Shown in pieces: positions 49,751 through 61,089 of a DNA stretch of 64,000 nt. The notes below the pieces were generated by a model. That model was not told the origin of the DNA. It saw only the letters and a list, made by a program, of their open reading frames with translations, and made no database searches. The DNA comes from Euonymus europaeus (lineage: Eukaryota > Streptophyta > Magnoliopsida > Celastrales > Celastraceae). The translations under genes and the position numbers were made by a program. Location of the stretch: NCBI GenBank assembly GCA_963580455.1, contig OY756958.1, positions 18,798,501-18,862,500 on the forward strand. Direction: 5' to 3'. Position 1 is the stretch's first letter. Every line of letters begins with the position of its first letter.

Positions 49751-50100
49751 CATATCATCCAAGAAAAGGGCTTAAGGTGCAATTTTTTTATTATGGAAGT
49801 GTATCCAGGCATGCAGCATTGCTTATCTGTGGATTTTTCCATGTAGATACTATTTTTTGCCTGGACGCCTGGAGATTTGGTTTTCATTTGTATCAGCTTT
49901 ATGACTACAGCAGGATTAGCCCAAGGTAGAAAAGTTTCAATAAGTGACCATTTCTCTAGTACTCCCGGATTGGGTTGTAGAGAAATAGCAGTCTTTTTTT
50001 TTTTTCCCCCCTTAAAAATTCTTTTAGGAAGGTAGCATTTGGCTCTCAACACGATCAGACTGTTATTTAACACTTGTCATATTGATTAATCAATAATAAA
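49751..50100 (+). other. Probable 3' UTR of the translocator gene
   Basis: Non-coding sequence after the TGA includes a T/C run (about 49995-50013) and an AATAATAAAAAC near 50087 that could serve as a poly(A) signal. The end is not defined by the sequence alone. Confidence 0.4.
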
Positions 50101-50332
50101 AACTTAGTTTTACCATTTCTAGTGTTGTTTTATGATAGTAGTGAACGGAAGTAAAATGGTCGGTTGTGCATTAGCTGATATTAGTGGTGGTGATAAATAT
50201 TATAATGAAATATTACAGTGAAATATGATATTTTGTTATAATAATTATACAATGAAATATCATATTTTATTATAAACTTAAAATGTAATACGATGTTATA
50301 ATAGGATAGGACAATATGAGTTGTTTATGGTT

Positions 50333-50419
50333 GGGCTATATAACATTTTAATAGCTGTTATAGGCTTTTTTTTTAGAAAATTGAGTTTATCATTTGATTA
50401 GATTGGTTCTCTAATCCAT
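50333..50419 (+). repeat. Spaced direct repeat, copy 1
   Basis: CTATATAACATTTTAATAGC through ATTTGATTAGATTGG recurs with few differences at 51115-51201. It includes the shared TTTTAGAAAATTGAGTTT. About 780 bp separate the starts, and a CACTA-like end lies between them. Confidence 0.7.
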
Positions 50420-50587
50420 GACATTAGTTGTTTATGGCTCGGGGCTGAACTATAAAACAATTTTCTTAAATAACTGTACAAAAATAGTTTCCTCTCTATT
50501 GTTAGATTAAATGTTTTAATCTCCATCATTTAAAAAATTTACATAAATGTATATCTTGTCCCAATTAATAATTTGATTATATTTGTG

Positions 50588-50950
50588 TCACTATAAGAAA
50601 TTTGCGAATTATCGACAAAATTTGTCGGTAATATTGATTACCAATCGAAAATTTATATTGTTAAAACTCTCGTAGGTAATCTAAACGTTGATGCGAAAAA
50701 TTTCGTTGATAATTACTGATGGATTTTTTTCGTTGATAAATATCGACAGAAATTTAATCAGTAATCCATCAGTAAAAATCAAAAAAATAAATTTCATCTA
50801 TAATATCTTTCCAAAAAATAAATTATGTCTATAATCCAGGGGCAAAAAAAAATTTTTAGGCAAAACAATAAAAACAAAAAATCTGTTAGCAAAAAAATTA
50901 TAAAAAATTATTGTCATCGCTTTGTTAAATTTTTCGTTAATAATAAGTTA
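50588..50950. mobile_element. CACTA (EnSpm)-like terminal fragment
   Basis: CACTATAAGAAATTTGCG at 50588 matches the usual plant CACTA terminus CACTA(C/T)AAGAAA. It is followed by subterminal repeats around TCGGTAAT, TCGTAGGTAAT and TTGATAATTACTGATGG, as in EnSpm elements. No inverted partner end was found within the window, so it is a fragment. Confidence 0.5.
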
Positions 50951-51114
50951 AATCTACATACCCATTTTTGTATATCCTTTTCATAATTAAATTAAAAAAA
51001 AATAATAAAAAATTATTTGTGGATGTTGATCTAGTCAACATCCAAGTGTCATGCATTAGAATGGATTATACGGTGTCCAGTCCTTTGAGCAGACTAGAAG
51101 CTAGTAAAATCCAT

Positions 51115-51201
51115 GGTCGAACTATATAACATTTTTATACTATTATAGGCTTTTTTTTTAGAAAATTGAGTTTGTCATTTGATTAGATTGACTCCCTGAT
51201 C
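51115..51201 (+). repeat. Spaced direct repeat, copy 2
   Basis: Second copy of the block at 50333-50419, reading CTATATAACATTTTTATACT through ATTTGATTAGATTGA. Confidence 0.7.
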
Positions 51202-51219
51202 CATACGTGGTGTTTGAAA

Positions 51220-52360
51220 GAGCATTAGAATTAAATAAGTTTCATTTGCAAGAAAAATAAAATGGCAAAGACGAACAATTAAAGTTAAGAAGCAGGATCT
51301 AACCATCACCATCAGTTTGGGGACAGGAGATCCTCCCTTTAATGGCTCTTGTCAATATCTATACCAAGAGTCTACCTCGCCTGCATTAGTTTAAGCAAAA
51401 TTGTATTTATGTTTTGATGGATTTTACGGTTAAATGATGTAGCAAAATAAGTGTGGAATGTTTTTCTTATTTTATTTTATAACAAACAGGCCAAAATTGT
51501 TATGTATTTTTCATTTGATTTTTATTTCGGACAAAAATATATTGTTAGAATTCATAAAATTGATCAAAATATAAGTATATTTTAAAAAAATTAATTTGCC
51601 CCTTATTTTTCAGTAGGCCCGGTTATAAGATCACATTGGATTAAGTAATAATATAGTAAGCTAATAAGAATGCGGAAAATCTTTAATAATGATTATTAAT
51701 GCGTAATAAATATTAGGATAACTTAATAAAAAACATTACATACATATATAATTCTTCAAAATCAGGAAGAAGATCATGAAAAGAAGACAAAAAAAAGCCA
51801 TGAGAGGATGAGGATGCCATTTAGCATGACTATTTTTTTTCCTTTTGGGTCCCTAGTGACGGATATTTGCATCAAATGGACCAGATACAAATAAAATCAT
51901 TAGTTGGATCTGGGCTCATTTAGTCATCAAAGAACACAAAAAGTATATTTAATAATGTATAAACTGATATGTAGAGAATAGCTATACTGATAAGCTCGGT
52001 GTATAAATGCTATATGATCTCAAAGCCCAAATGGGGGCAGCCCACAAATGCTCTATGGTCTCAATTCGGAAGAAGAGGAAGGTAGTTCATGATTTTTCGG
52101 AGAGTGAACATGTTGCAAACTTTTGGAGTTATTTCCTAGTTGTCCAAGGAAATGAGCTCCTTGTTATAGGTGGAGTCATTCCATAGTCTATACAGTCAAT
52201 TGGAGAGTGATTCTCCTTATTTGTGTTATCAAGTTACCATCGGTCTAACCTTGGATCTTATATGGTGTTGAAGTAATAACCAGAAAAATCAGATAGATAT
52301 TATCTCAAGTCTCAATTGAAAAAAATTGGGAATAAATACAACCAAATTATCAAGCTTTAG
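51220..52360. other. AT-rich intergenic stretch without a supported gene
   Basis: No ORF of note and no gypsy or host-gene similarity is visible up to the left end of the PIF element. Confidence 0.5.
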
Positions 52361-52840
52361 ACCATCCACAGCAGAAACTCTATATAAAAACTTTACATCT
52401 TCAGTTTTTGCACACGTTTTAGAAATTTACAATTTCTCAAATAGCACATTCGCACAGCAGACACTCTAAATGACACTCTAAACCATTTAAATATTCATTT
52501 CTACTATCATTTGTAGTAATTTAAAGTTCCTATATTTTACAACTATAAATGCATGTCAAAATACTATGACATTGTATAATAATCAATTGACATAATATTA
52601 ATAATTAAAATAATTATTTGATTTAATATAATATTATAATAATGATGTAGTTGAATTGTGTGGCTATTTTGTGATTGTTGGATTGTGTGATTATTTTTGA
52701 TTGCTGAAATACTTGGCTATGAGTTGGTTGCTGAGTTGTGTGGATATCATTGTAGTAGAAATTATCTATATAAGCAATGAACTTTTGATCTTTTAAGCAT
52801 ATCCTAAAATCATCATTTTTTCCAAAATACTATAATATCA

Positions 52841-54128
52841 ATGAATTTCTTTTCAAGGCATAGAAAGAAAAAGATCATAGAAGACCCGCCTCCAGATGAT
52901 GATATAGTTGAGACACTAGATGTAGGGTTAGCTATGGAGATCGACGGATCGTCTTCGAATCATGATTCTGGACAAAGGCGATCATTTATCGATCGCAATA
53001 CTTTGTTAGGCCATGATCATCTGTTCCACGATTATTTTTCTGATAATCGATGTACTCTCCTGAATTATTTCGAAGGAGATTTCGTATGAGTCGTCATCTA
53101 TTCCTTCAAATCCAAACTGAGATTGAAGCACATTCATCTTATTTTCAATAAAGGCGCAATGCGGTTGGAAAATTAGGCTTGTCATCTTTACATACGAAAA
53201 TAACAGCACTTCGGATGCTTGCATATGGAGTTGCAGCTGATTTCATGGATGAATATATACGAATTGGGGAGACAACAACACTTGAATGTCTAAAAAGATT
53301 TGTCAAGTGTGTAATTTATGTTTTTGGTGAGGAGTACCTACGATCGCCAATCATCGATGATCTTGCTAGGTTGTTTGCAATAGGTGAAGCTCGTGACTTT
53401 CCTAGAATGCTAGGGAGCATAAATTGTATGCATTGGAAGGAGAAGAACTGTCCAAACGCTAGAAAAGGTATGTACTCTGGACATGTTCATGACCCTACTA
53501 CCATTTTGGAAGCAGTTGCATCCTACAACCTTTGGATTTGGCATGCATTCTTTGGAATGCCAGGGTCTCATAATGATATCAATGTCCTGGAAGGATCTAC
53601 CGTGTTCAAAGAACTAGTAGCCATGGGTCCAGCTCCTGCAGTCAATTATTCGATCAATGTTCACAACTAAAATATGGATATTACTTAGCAAATGGAATTT
53701 ATACTACATAGGCTACGTTCGAGAAAACAATTCCTGCACCGCAAACACGCAAACTTAAACATTTCATGAAATTTCAAGAATATTCAAGAAAGGATGTTGA
53801 GTGTGCATTTGGTGTCCTTCAAGCATGATTTGCAATTGTGCGTGCTCCTGCTCGATTCCTTCACATTGATACACTTGACGACATCAGGATGGCGTGTATC
53901 ATATTACATAGTATGATAGTCAAAAATGAGAGAGATACATATAAACAGGTTGATATTTCTGCATATAAACAAATCAATGAAAGTCCTCCTGTTGCAGAAA
54001 CGTCAAACAACATGACTGAAGTTCTGAGCTTCATTCAACGTCACCATCTTATAAGAGATATAGAAGCTCACTCTCAACTACAACTTGACCTCATAGAGCA
54101 TTTGTGGAATCTTCAAAGTCAAGAATGA
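52841..54128 (+). pseudogene. PIF/Harbinger DDE transposase (HARBI1-like), inactivated
   Basis: The N-terminal part MNFFSRHRKKKIIEDPPPDD (52841-53050) is acidic. After a frameshift come SPELFRRRFRMSRHLF and (53179-53670) ITALRMLAYGVAADFMDEYI, then RDFPRMLGSINCMHWKEKNC, WIWHAFFGMPGSHNDINVL. After a second shift come YGYYLANGIY, RKDVECAFGVLQA and (53838-54128) DDIRMACIILHSMIVKNERD. The first catalytic Asp of the usual GSIDCMHW is Asn here (codon 53422-53424). The second Asp (HNDINVL) and the Glu (VECAFG) remain, and LADGIY reads LANGIY. Two or more frameshifts and stops confirm inactivation. The gene has little else wrong, so the copy is of moderate age. Confidence 0.85.
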
Positions 54129-54378
54129 TAAATTATAATATGCACTAGCTACTTTATTTTCTATATGTACCTTCTGCATTTTGACTTGAATTTTCTATTG
54201 AAATAAAATTATCCTTCTGCTTAACAGTGATCAATTTTCCATTACATAATAAGATTTGCAAAGCAAAATACATAATTAGATAAAGGCATCAAAAGGCCCC
54301 AAATGATTTTCCATACAAATTAGATCAAAAGATAGTATACATACAAAACATAATGGATGGCAAATACAATCACATATG

Positions 54379-55456
54379 ACGTTTAGCGAGAATCTCAACT
54401 TGTAGTGATTGCACGTATGCACGCTGCACATCACTCAAATTTTTTAGATCACTCATCATTATTTGAAAGTCCCTCTCCCTCCTTTGTTGCATTATCTTCT
54501 CCATCATTGCGAATGTTCTCTGCCTTTCAGCTTCAGCTCTTTGTTTCTCAACTTGAAGCTTCTCACTTTCGATGGCCAAGTGATCTTGTCATTCCTTCTC
54601 AGCCCTAATTCTATCAGCTTCAGCTATAGCCATTCTCTCTTTATGCTCTTTCTTCTAATAAGTGTCAATTGCCCTATCACCTCTACAAGATCTTTGTGAT
54701 CAGACTTACCTTTATTTCGATGAGCTGATCGACCAAGTGGTCTCTCTACCTCTTCAACAGAAAATTATGCTGAGTCGTCATCTTCCAAGTTGATGGCATC
54801 TTGGTTCTTGTTCGTGGTGGAAGCAACATGCTTTCGTTTGGAGGAAGTTTGTCCCATATGCATGTTCCACTTAGGTTGGTGCCTCAATAAACTCCAATAA
54901 TGATCAAATTGAAGTGTGAGTTTTTCATCTCATGGTACATTTCCTTAGCCAATTGTATTTGTAAATAACACAAAATAGCTGGTTTTTGATAACTAGCGAA
55001 CCAAATAGATACAAAACACTATAATCTATAAAATTTCAAAACTTTAATCTGCCTATGCAAAGCACTGCCGTCTCATATATACATTTGCAATAGCAGCTTC
55101 CCAATACATAATTATAACCAATCACTTTAATCTGCCTATGCAAAGCACTGCCATCTCATATAGACATTTGCAATATCACTTCCCAATACTTAAAGCTCCC
55201 ATCGACTACTTAACGATCATTCAGTCCGATTGTTATGGTTGGGACCTCTCGCTGCATTGTACGTTATTAAAATTCTACCCCAAAATGTCTTTCCCTTTTG
55301 ATCGGTCCTAGCGACTGCATCTATGATAGTATTTAGCCAAGCGAAGACCAAGTTCTTGTCCTCTTCCATTGAAAAGTTACTCAAATGATTGAGAGCTCTC
55401 TTTTTAGGTGCTGCAACTGCTTCAGATGAAGTCATTATTTGAACACTATTCTCCAT
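54379..55456 (-). pseudogene. PIF/Harbinger companion ORF (Myb/SANT DNA-binding type)
   Basis: It starts MENSVQIMTSSEAVAAPKKR (55456) and contains the SANT-like NFSMEEDKNLVFAWLNTIID with FWGRILITYNAA (to 55217). After breaks it continues with PPNESMLL..., VERPLGRSAHRNKGK (about 54700-54740), and a C-terminal charged coiled coil EKLQVEKQRAEAERQRTFAM (54579-54370). This matches the ORF1 protein of plant PIF elements, which binds DNA and helps bring the transposase into the nucleus. Stops separate the parts. Confidence 0.7.
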
Positions 55457-55499
55457 ATTGTACGAGGCATTGTCAAGGAAGGGCTTAAAACTATCTTAC

Positions 55500-56780
55500 A
55501 AATTTGTGTCCATTGCTGAATGCATTTTTTTCTTCCATAATTTATAATATTTCAATGCTAGGAACACATGATAAAAGAAAGGACAAAAAGAGCAGCAGTG
55601 CCAACAAGTTCACAGTGATCAAAACTGGAAGTGTCACAGTGTGAGACAATGCTTTAATTTAATGGTCTCTTGGTAAGCTAAAGTGAGCTGCAGAGACGAA
55701 GAACCGCAAATGAAACAATGGGTCAAGACTCAAGACCCCAAGTCAGAATGATTCCTAGAAATTCAATGAATCCTCAGCTGTTTTTTTTTTTATTTTATTT
55801 TATTTTTTGGGAAGCTTGCTCAAAGAAAAACTACTAAAGCCAAGCATTCAAGTAACTTTTCGAACATATAGGTATTAGCTTGCTTACATTTCTAGTTGAT
55901 TTATATAAACCACAATAAATATGCAATCCATAACAATCCAAACATAGCTATCGATATTGATTAAGGAAAATTCATTACAAAATGAGCTACAATTGATTAC
56001 AAGATGGTCATATAGTCATTCAAATGTTCTGGGAATTTTTTTCCCAATAACAAGATCCAAGCAGTGAAGTTTGGACACAAGTGCCAGTTACAGGCTATAG
56101 CTTCAATAATGAAAACATGGGAAAATGAAGAGAAAAAAAAACATAATGAAGTGGAAGAGTTGAATCCCACCAACCAATTAGGCAAAACTACAAACTACAA
56201 TACACATGACAACTACTCCGCATAGCATTCTCAAAATGAAGTGAAAGTGCTTTGAAAAGTTAATCTATTAATCATCATCTCAACCACCTCCGAAGATCAC
56301 CAGTTGAAGATGGGGACACTTCACAACCATGGTTGTCCAAATTGAAACCATAAATTGAAGGCCAATCACTCCTAAAATTGTTCGTGATAACAGGCAAGTC
56401 AATCAATTGACTGAGGAATTTTGTCAAACAACATATATGCATGTGATTTAGAGGGAAACCAGTCAAGACAGGCCTATGGAAATCAGAAAATTGTCTCCAA
56501 TTAATAGAATAAACATAACTATGAAATCACTTCGAAGATCTAAAGTGAAAGTATGGGGTTTCAAGAGTTTATAAATTACTTGGTGAACAACGATTTGTGA
56601 AGGAGCACGTGAAGAAGAGTCGATGTTGAGATGCCAGCAACTTGAGGAGGAGAGGTTACCTTCAAATCGGGAGGCAGTAGGCGAAGAACAAAGTCGATGT
56701 TGATGGAGCAGGAGAGAGAGTGATATGATAAGTATTTTTTTTAATGAATAAAAGGGCTCAATTTTGCTATAGTGAACCCA
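55500..56780. other. 5' region of the companion ORF / right arm of the PIF element
   Basis: No domain is recognisable. On the - strand, short ORFs at 56466-56275 and 56909-56463 could be leader or unrecognised N-terminal sequence. A CT/GA-rich segment (56705-56725) precedes the proposed right terminus. I see no independent gene. Confidence 0.4.
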
Positions 56781-56792
56781 TAGTACCGAGAT

Positions 56793-58088
56793 TTGAAGCA
56801 GAGTTTCTGGTGGAGGAGCATGAAGGCCAATGTTGCTAGATTTGTGATGAAATGTCTTACTTGTCAACAAGTGAAGGCAGAGCATCAGAGACCAGTTGGA
56901 TTGTTGCAACCCTTACCGGTAGCACAATGGAAGTGGGAGAGGATCACGATGAACTTTGTGACGGCGTTGCCAATGACTCAGAGACAGCATGACACGGTTT
57001 GGGTGATAGTGGATAGATTGACCAAGTCTGCACACTTTTTACCCATGAACAAGACGGATTCGTTGGAGACCTTGAGTACGATGTATGTCAAGGAGATTGT
57101 GAGACTTCACGGATTTTCATTATTTATTGTGTCGGACCGAGACCCGCGGTTCACAGGTAGATTCTGGAGTAGCTTACAGGAGGCATTAGGAACGAAGTTC
57201 GATTTCTCTACAGCTTATCATCCTCAGAGTGATGGGCAGAGTGAAAGAAACATACAGATTTTGGAAGATATGCTTCGGGCATGTGTAGTTGACTTCGGAG
57301 AAAGTTGGGATCGATATTTACATTTGGCAGAGTTTGTAAATAACAACTCTTTCCAGAGTAGTATCGGAATGACAGCTTACGAGGCGCTCTACGAAAGGCC
57401 TTGTAGGTCGTCTTTGTGTTGGGCAGAGGTTGGTGAGAAAGTTGTTTCAGGACCGGAGATGGTCAAAGAAGCTCGAGAGAGAGTTGATGAGGTCCGGAAG
57501 CGGTTGATCACCGCGCAGAGCCGACAGAAGTCTTATACTGACCGAAGGAGGAGACCTTTGGAATTCGCTGTGGGCGATAAGGTTTTCTTGAAGGTTAGTC
57601 CGAGACGGGGAATTCAGAGGTATAGCAAACATGGGAAGTTGGCACCGAGATTTGTGGGTCCATTTGAAATTTTGGAGACAGTTGGACTGGTGGCGTACCG
57701 TTTGGCACTTCCACCGAAGCTTGAGAAGGTTCACAATGTATTCCATGTATCAATGCTTCGGAAATATGAGCCGAATTCGTCGCATGTGATAGATTGGACT
57801 ACGTTGGAAGTTGAGGAAGATGAGAGCTACACTCTTCAACCGGTGAAGATTCTAGACCGACAAAACAAGGTCACGAGGTCGAGTGTGATTCCATTAGTAA
57901 AGGTGATGTGGATGTACCACGAAGTTGAAGAAGCAACATGGGAGTTGGAGTCTAGAATGAAAGAGAAATACCCGGAGCTGTTCAGAGATTCAGGTACGTG
58001 TGTAGTTAAATTTCGGGACGAAATTTGTTTAAGGGGAGAAGGATGTGAAACTCCGACCCAAATATTTGATGGACTTTTTGGTGTTTAA
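56793..58088 (+). pseudogene. Chromovirus integrase with C-terminal chromodomain (5'-truncated)
   Basis: An open frame of 431 codons. Residues 1-35 hold the second half of the HHCC finger (CLTCQQVKAEHQRPVG). The core has VTALPMTQRQHDTVWVIVDR, LFIVSDRDPRFTGRFW and TAYHPQSDGQSERNIQ, with the catalytic second Asp and Glu present. The first catalytic Asp, normally MDF, reads MNF (TMNFVTALP). Residues about 240-330 form the SH3-like C-terminal domain (LKVSPRRGIQRYSKHGKLAP; HNVFHVSMLRKY). Residues about 345-400 are a chromodomain (PVKILDRQNKVTRSSVIPLV; EEATWELESRMKEKYPELF), which targets such elements to heterochromatin. The frame runs 45 bases into the LTR. The missing upstream part and the Asp change argue against activity. 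Confidence 0.88.
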
Positions 58089-60253
58089 CAAAGAGGTGGA
58101 AACTAGACTAGGCGCCCAAGGTGGGCGCCTAGGCGCTACGCCTAGTCCAGCAAATGCATGCAGGGAGGAAGTCCAAAAGAGAAGGCACTGGACTGGGCGC
58201 ACCTCAGGGCGCCTAGGCGCAGCCCCCCAGCCCAGCAAGCACTAGATGGGCGCGGAAAGAGGGGATTCGAAACTGGACCGGGCGCTACGCCCAGTCTAGT
58301 GGGAGAGGTTGGCTGGAGTGAGCGTAGAGGCGCCTAGGCGGCTGCCTAGGTGCACCTCGCCTGGGCGTGGGAACTCTACATGCCCAGGGCAGCGCCTCAG
58401 CAATCTTAAGAGAGGCTAGAGCGCCTAGGCGCAAACCGTGTTTTCAAAAAGGCTCCAGCGAGCCATTTTAGGGAAATCTCTGAGTTGTTTCAGTTCTAGA
58501 GAGAGAGAGCGCGACGATTTTAGAGAGAGAAGAGTATTTGAGGTGATTCTTGGAGATTGAAGCTTGATTTTGGAGATTTAGACAGGATTCAAGGAAGATT
58601 CAAGCCTTGGAGGTAAGATTCTTCATTTTTCCATTTCTAGGGTTTTGAGTAGATCTTGTTAGTTTTATTTAGAGTTAATTCATATGATTTAGATATGTTG
58701 ATTTAGGGTCATATGTGGTTGTATATGTAGGTTTGATTCTTGTTTTGGAGTTGAGTGTCATAAGGTCGAGGTTTGGGGGTTTGGGAGGAACCCTAGAGAG
58801 AGAAAGTAAGTTTTCTCAATTTAGTTGTTTAATTCATGATGGATATGATATATTGAGAGGTTTGGATGATTAAATGAGTATGACATTGTGTAAATTGGTT
58901 AGGTTTGGTGAAAACGGGGTTTAAACCCTAATTGTGAGATTTGTGAATTGCTCGACACGAGGTAGGGGATTTCCAACCATTCTTTCTATCATTTATTTTC
59001 GATGTTTTTAAAGAGCGTTTCGATTCCTCATTGGTCATTCTATTTGTGTTTCCGCCTTAATTGCTTCTAAGGGGAAACGAACCTTGCTTGTGGAATATTG
59101 TTGATTTGATATTGCATGACCCGATTGTGAGTGTTCCATCACCTATGGACACGATGTGATTTCCGTTCATGCATCATGGTAGTTATGTATATATATATAT
59201 ATATATGTAGGATGTTCATGTATATATATCTTTTCGGCATGACATGACATAATGCATTAGCGTTGCATTGGGGACCGGGTGTGGACTCGGGGCTCCTTAG
59301 GTTACTTGAAAGCTACTTGGAGGGATGACGAGGTGATGAGAGTTACCACCAAGTCATGTGAACTCCATGTAGGATAACACACTAGAGGCATGGTTAAGAG
59401 GGACCTCGCCTCGAATGGTGCGGGCGTGATAGGTTCACGCAATCGGGTAATCCATGAGCGTTTGATGTTGGGGAGCTTGCTCCTATTCAATATGACATGG
59501 TTAGCGACCATGATATTGATGAGTTGATGTGGTGAGCTTTGCTCACGTTCGATATTACATGGAACGAGCCATGGTATCGTTGAGGTTTGCTCATTGAGGG
59601 GATTGCCCGGATTGATGGTTTATGTGATTGTTGAGTATACGTGCATGTAGTAGTTTTCATATTGCTGCATAGCCTACTGTTCGGATTCTGCCTTTGTTCT
59701 CTTATACTCTTAACCCTACTGAGCTTCTTGCTCACTCTCTACTTTCTTTTCTCCCCACAGGTGATACTGGTACAGGTACAGGTACCAGTGGAGCGGATCA
59801 GTGAGAGCGGGATGTGACATGGATGGCCCTGGGTAGGATGAGGGTGCTAGAGAGATACTCTAAGCACATATTTTGTATATGATGTATGAATGTTTGTTCA
59901 TGATATCGTTATAACCATAGGCACCAGAGGGTGTATGCATTGATGTATGCTGAGTATTGATTTTGGTTATATAATATGATGAACTTTAATGATGTGTTTA
60001 TACTATCATTTTGTGCATGCTGATAGTGGATGGCCTGAGGCCCTAGGATCTGGATTGCTTGTGATTGAGGCCTGAGGCCTAGCTAGGTTGCTAGTGTGAT
60101 GGATTGAAATTCTGCTGTGTGTTTCTGATGTAGGCGCGGACTCTCCGATATACGGGGAGATGCCGCCGGATTTCCGATCTGCCGGATGATCGCACTAGTG
60201 GCCTAGGACGGTGCCGGAGGGCACCCGTGGCGTGCCCGGACCGGGGCATCACA
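58044..60253 (+). repeat. 3' LTR of the chromovirus
   Basis: It starts TGTGAAACTCCGACCC just after the polypurine tract and ends CCGGGGCATCACA. Internal marks shared with the solo LTR at 29127-31324 include TCACGCAATCGGGTAA and CCCCACAGGTGATACTGG. It contains a short TA microsatellite (about 59187-59206) and a G+C-rich palindrome cluster (58105-58440). Confidence 0.88.
58105..58440 (+). repeat. Clustered GGCGCCTAGGCGCC-type palindromes in the LTR U3 region
   Basis: GGCGCCTAGGCGC or one-base variants occur at about 58125, 58208, 58330 and 58420, with more partial copies (TAGGCGCCCAAGG, ACGCCTAG) between. Each is self-complementary and could form a hairpin. The surrounding LTR is AT-rich by comparison. 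Confidence 0.75.
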
Positions 60254-61085
60254 TTGCAACACAAGATCGTCCAATGTACGATTTATGGCAGTAATCTAAT
60301 ATATATTGTCCAACAACTCGTGAAACGTAGTGGAATCCTGGAGGATTATATCTTCGCTGGCACGCCCGCTATACTTGTAAGCCTCTCTGGAGATTTCCCA
60401 CTCCTCACCATAGATAACCCCAAAGTCAATAACTGTCATAACTACCAAATCAATGAAAAAGTCGTTAATTATAGTTACTCGAACAAATATTGTGATTGTA
60501 CTCGAACAATTAAAATTAAATAAACTCGAACATACGTAAATTTTACTCGAACATCTATTGTAAATTTACTCGAGCATCATGACAATAATACTCGAACAAA
60601 AACTTTAAACAACACATACATTAACGTTACTCGATCATTTAATATAACTTTACTCGAGCATCATGAAAAAAAACTCCAACAAAAACTTGAAAAACTTGAA
60701 CAATAAATAATAGTACTCGAGCTACTATTTCATAAAGCATAGTGATTACTGACTTCTTCCATGCAAATTATTTTCTATATGCTAAATATGTAGGGTACAT
60801 TGTTATAATATATTGACAAGTATGCATTCATTTGTGATGCAGAGAGTCATTAGCTGCGGGTTGAACCTCGGTATCCCGGTCTACTGCTTGATCATGAACG
60901 ATGAAGGAGACGAATCACCCTTTTGTTCACTTACAATGTTTTTTATGAGTTGTGTAAACTGTAATGATGCAATCAAGATTCTCTGTATGCGTTTTTCTTC
61001 TTCTTCTTTTAGGCTCGTGCAGTTATGCTGAGTGTGTATAGTTATTATTGAGAGCAAAAATATATTAAAAGTGTTAGATTTCATT
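60254..61085. other. Intergenic stretch with a tandem repeat
   Basis: No recognisable gene. It holds the 22-bp repeat at 60477-60725. The ORFs are short and resemble nothing. Confidence 0.5.
60477..60725. repeat. 22-bp tandem repeat with core ACTCGAACA
   Basis: ACTCGA(A/G)CA or close variants start at 60477, 60500, 60524, 60545, 60568, 60590, 60629, 60652, 60673 and 60715. Spacing is 21-24 bases, with two double steps where a unit has decayed. The rest of each unit is A+T-rich. Confidence 0.8.
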
Positions 61086-61089
61086 AGTT

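Larger units (their letters stand above)
52363..56780 (+). mobile_element. PIF/Harbinger DNA transposon carrying both genes (decayed)
   Basis: A DDE transposase on + (52841-54128) and a Myb/SANT-like companion on - (54379-55456) converge, the known gene pair of plant PIF/Harbinger elements. Transposition needs both proteins. The left edge is proposed at GACCATCCACAGCAGAAACT after TTA (52363). The right edge is proposed near 56775, where the - strand starts GGGTTCACTATAGCAAAATT. The two ends match poorly, so the boundaries are tentative. Directly to the right, chromovirus integrase sequence begins. Confidence 0.6.
56781..60253 (+). mobile_element. Chromovirus (Tekay/Del-like Ty3/gypsy), 3' half with complete 3' LTR
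   Basis: Integrase, chromodomain, polypurine tract (AAGGGGAGAAGG, about 58031-58042) and a 2210-bp 3' LTR are present in order on the + strand. The element is cut off at its left inside the integrase zinc finger, where the PIF element ends. RT, protease, gag and 5' LTR are not in the window. Confidence 0.9.

Noticed and set aside
57447..57746. 99-codon - strand ORF
   Set aside because: It is the complement of the chromovirus integrase frame.
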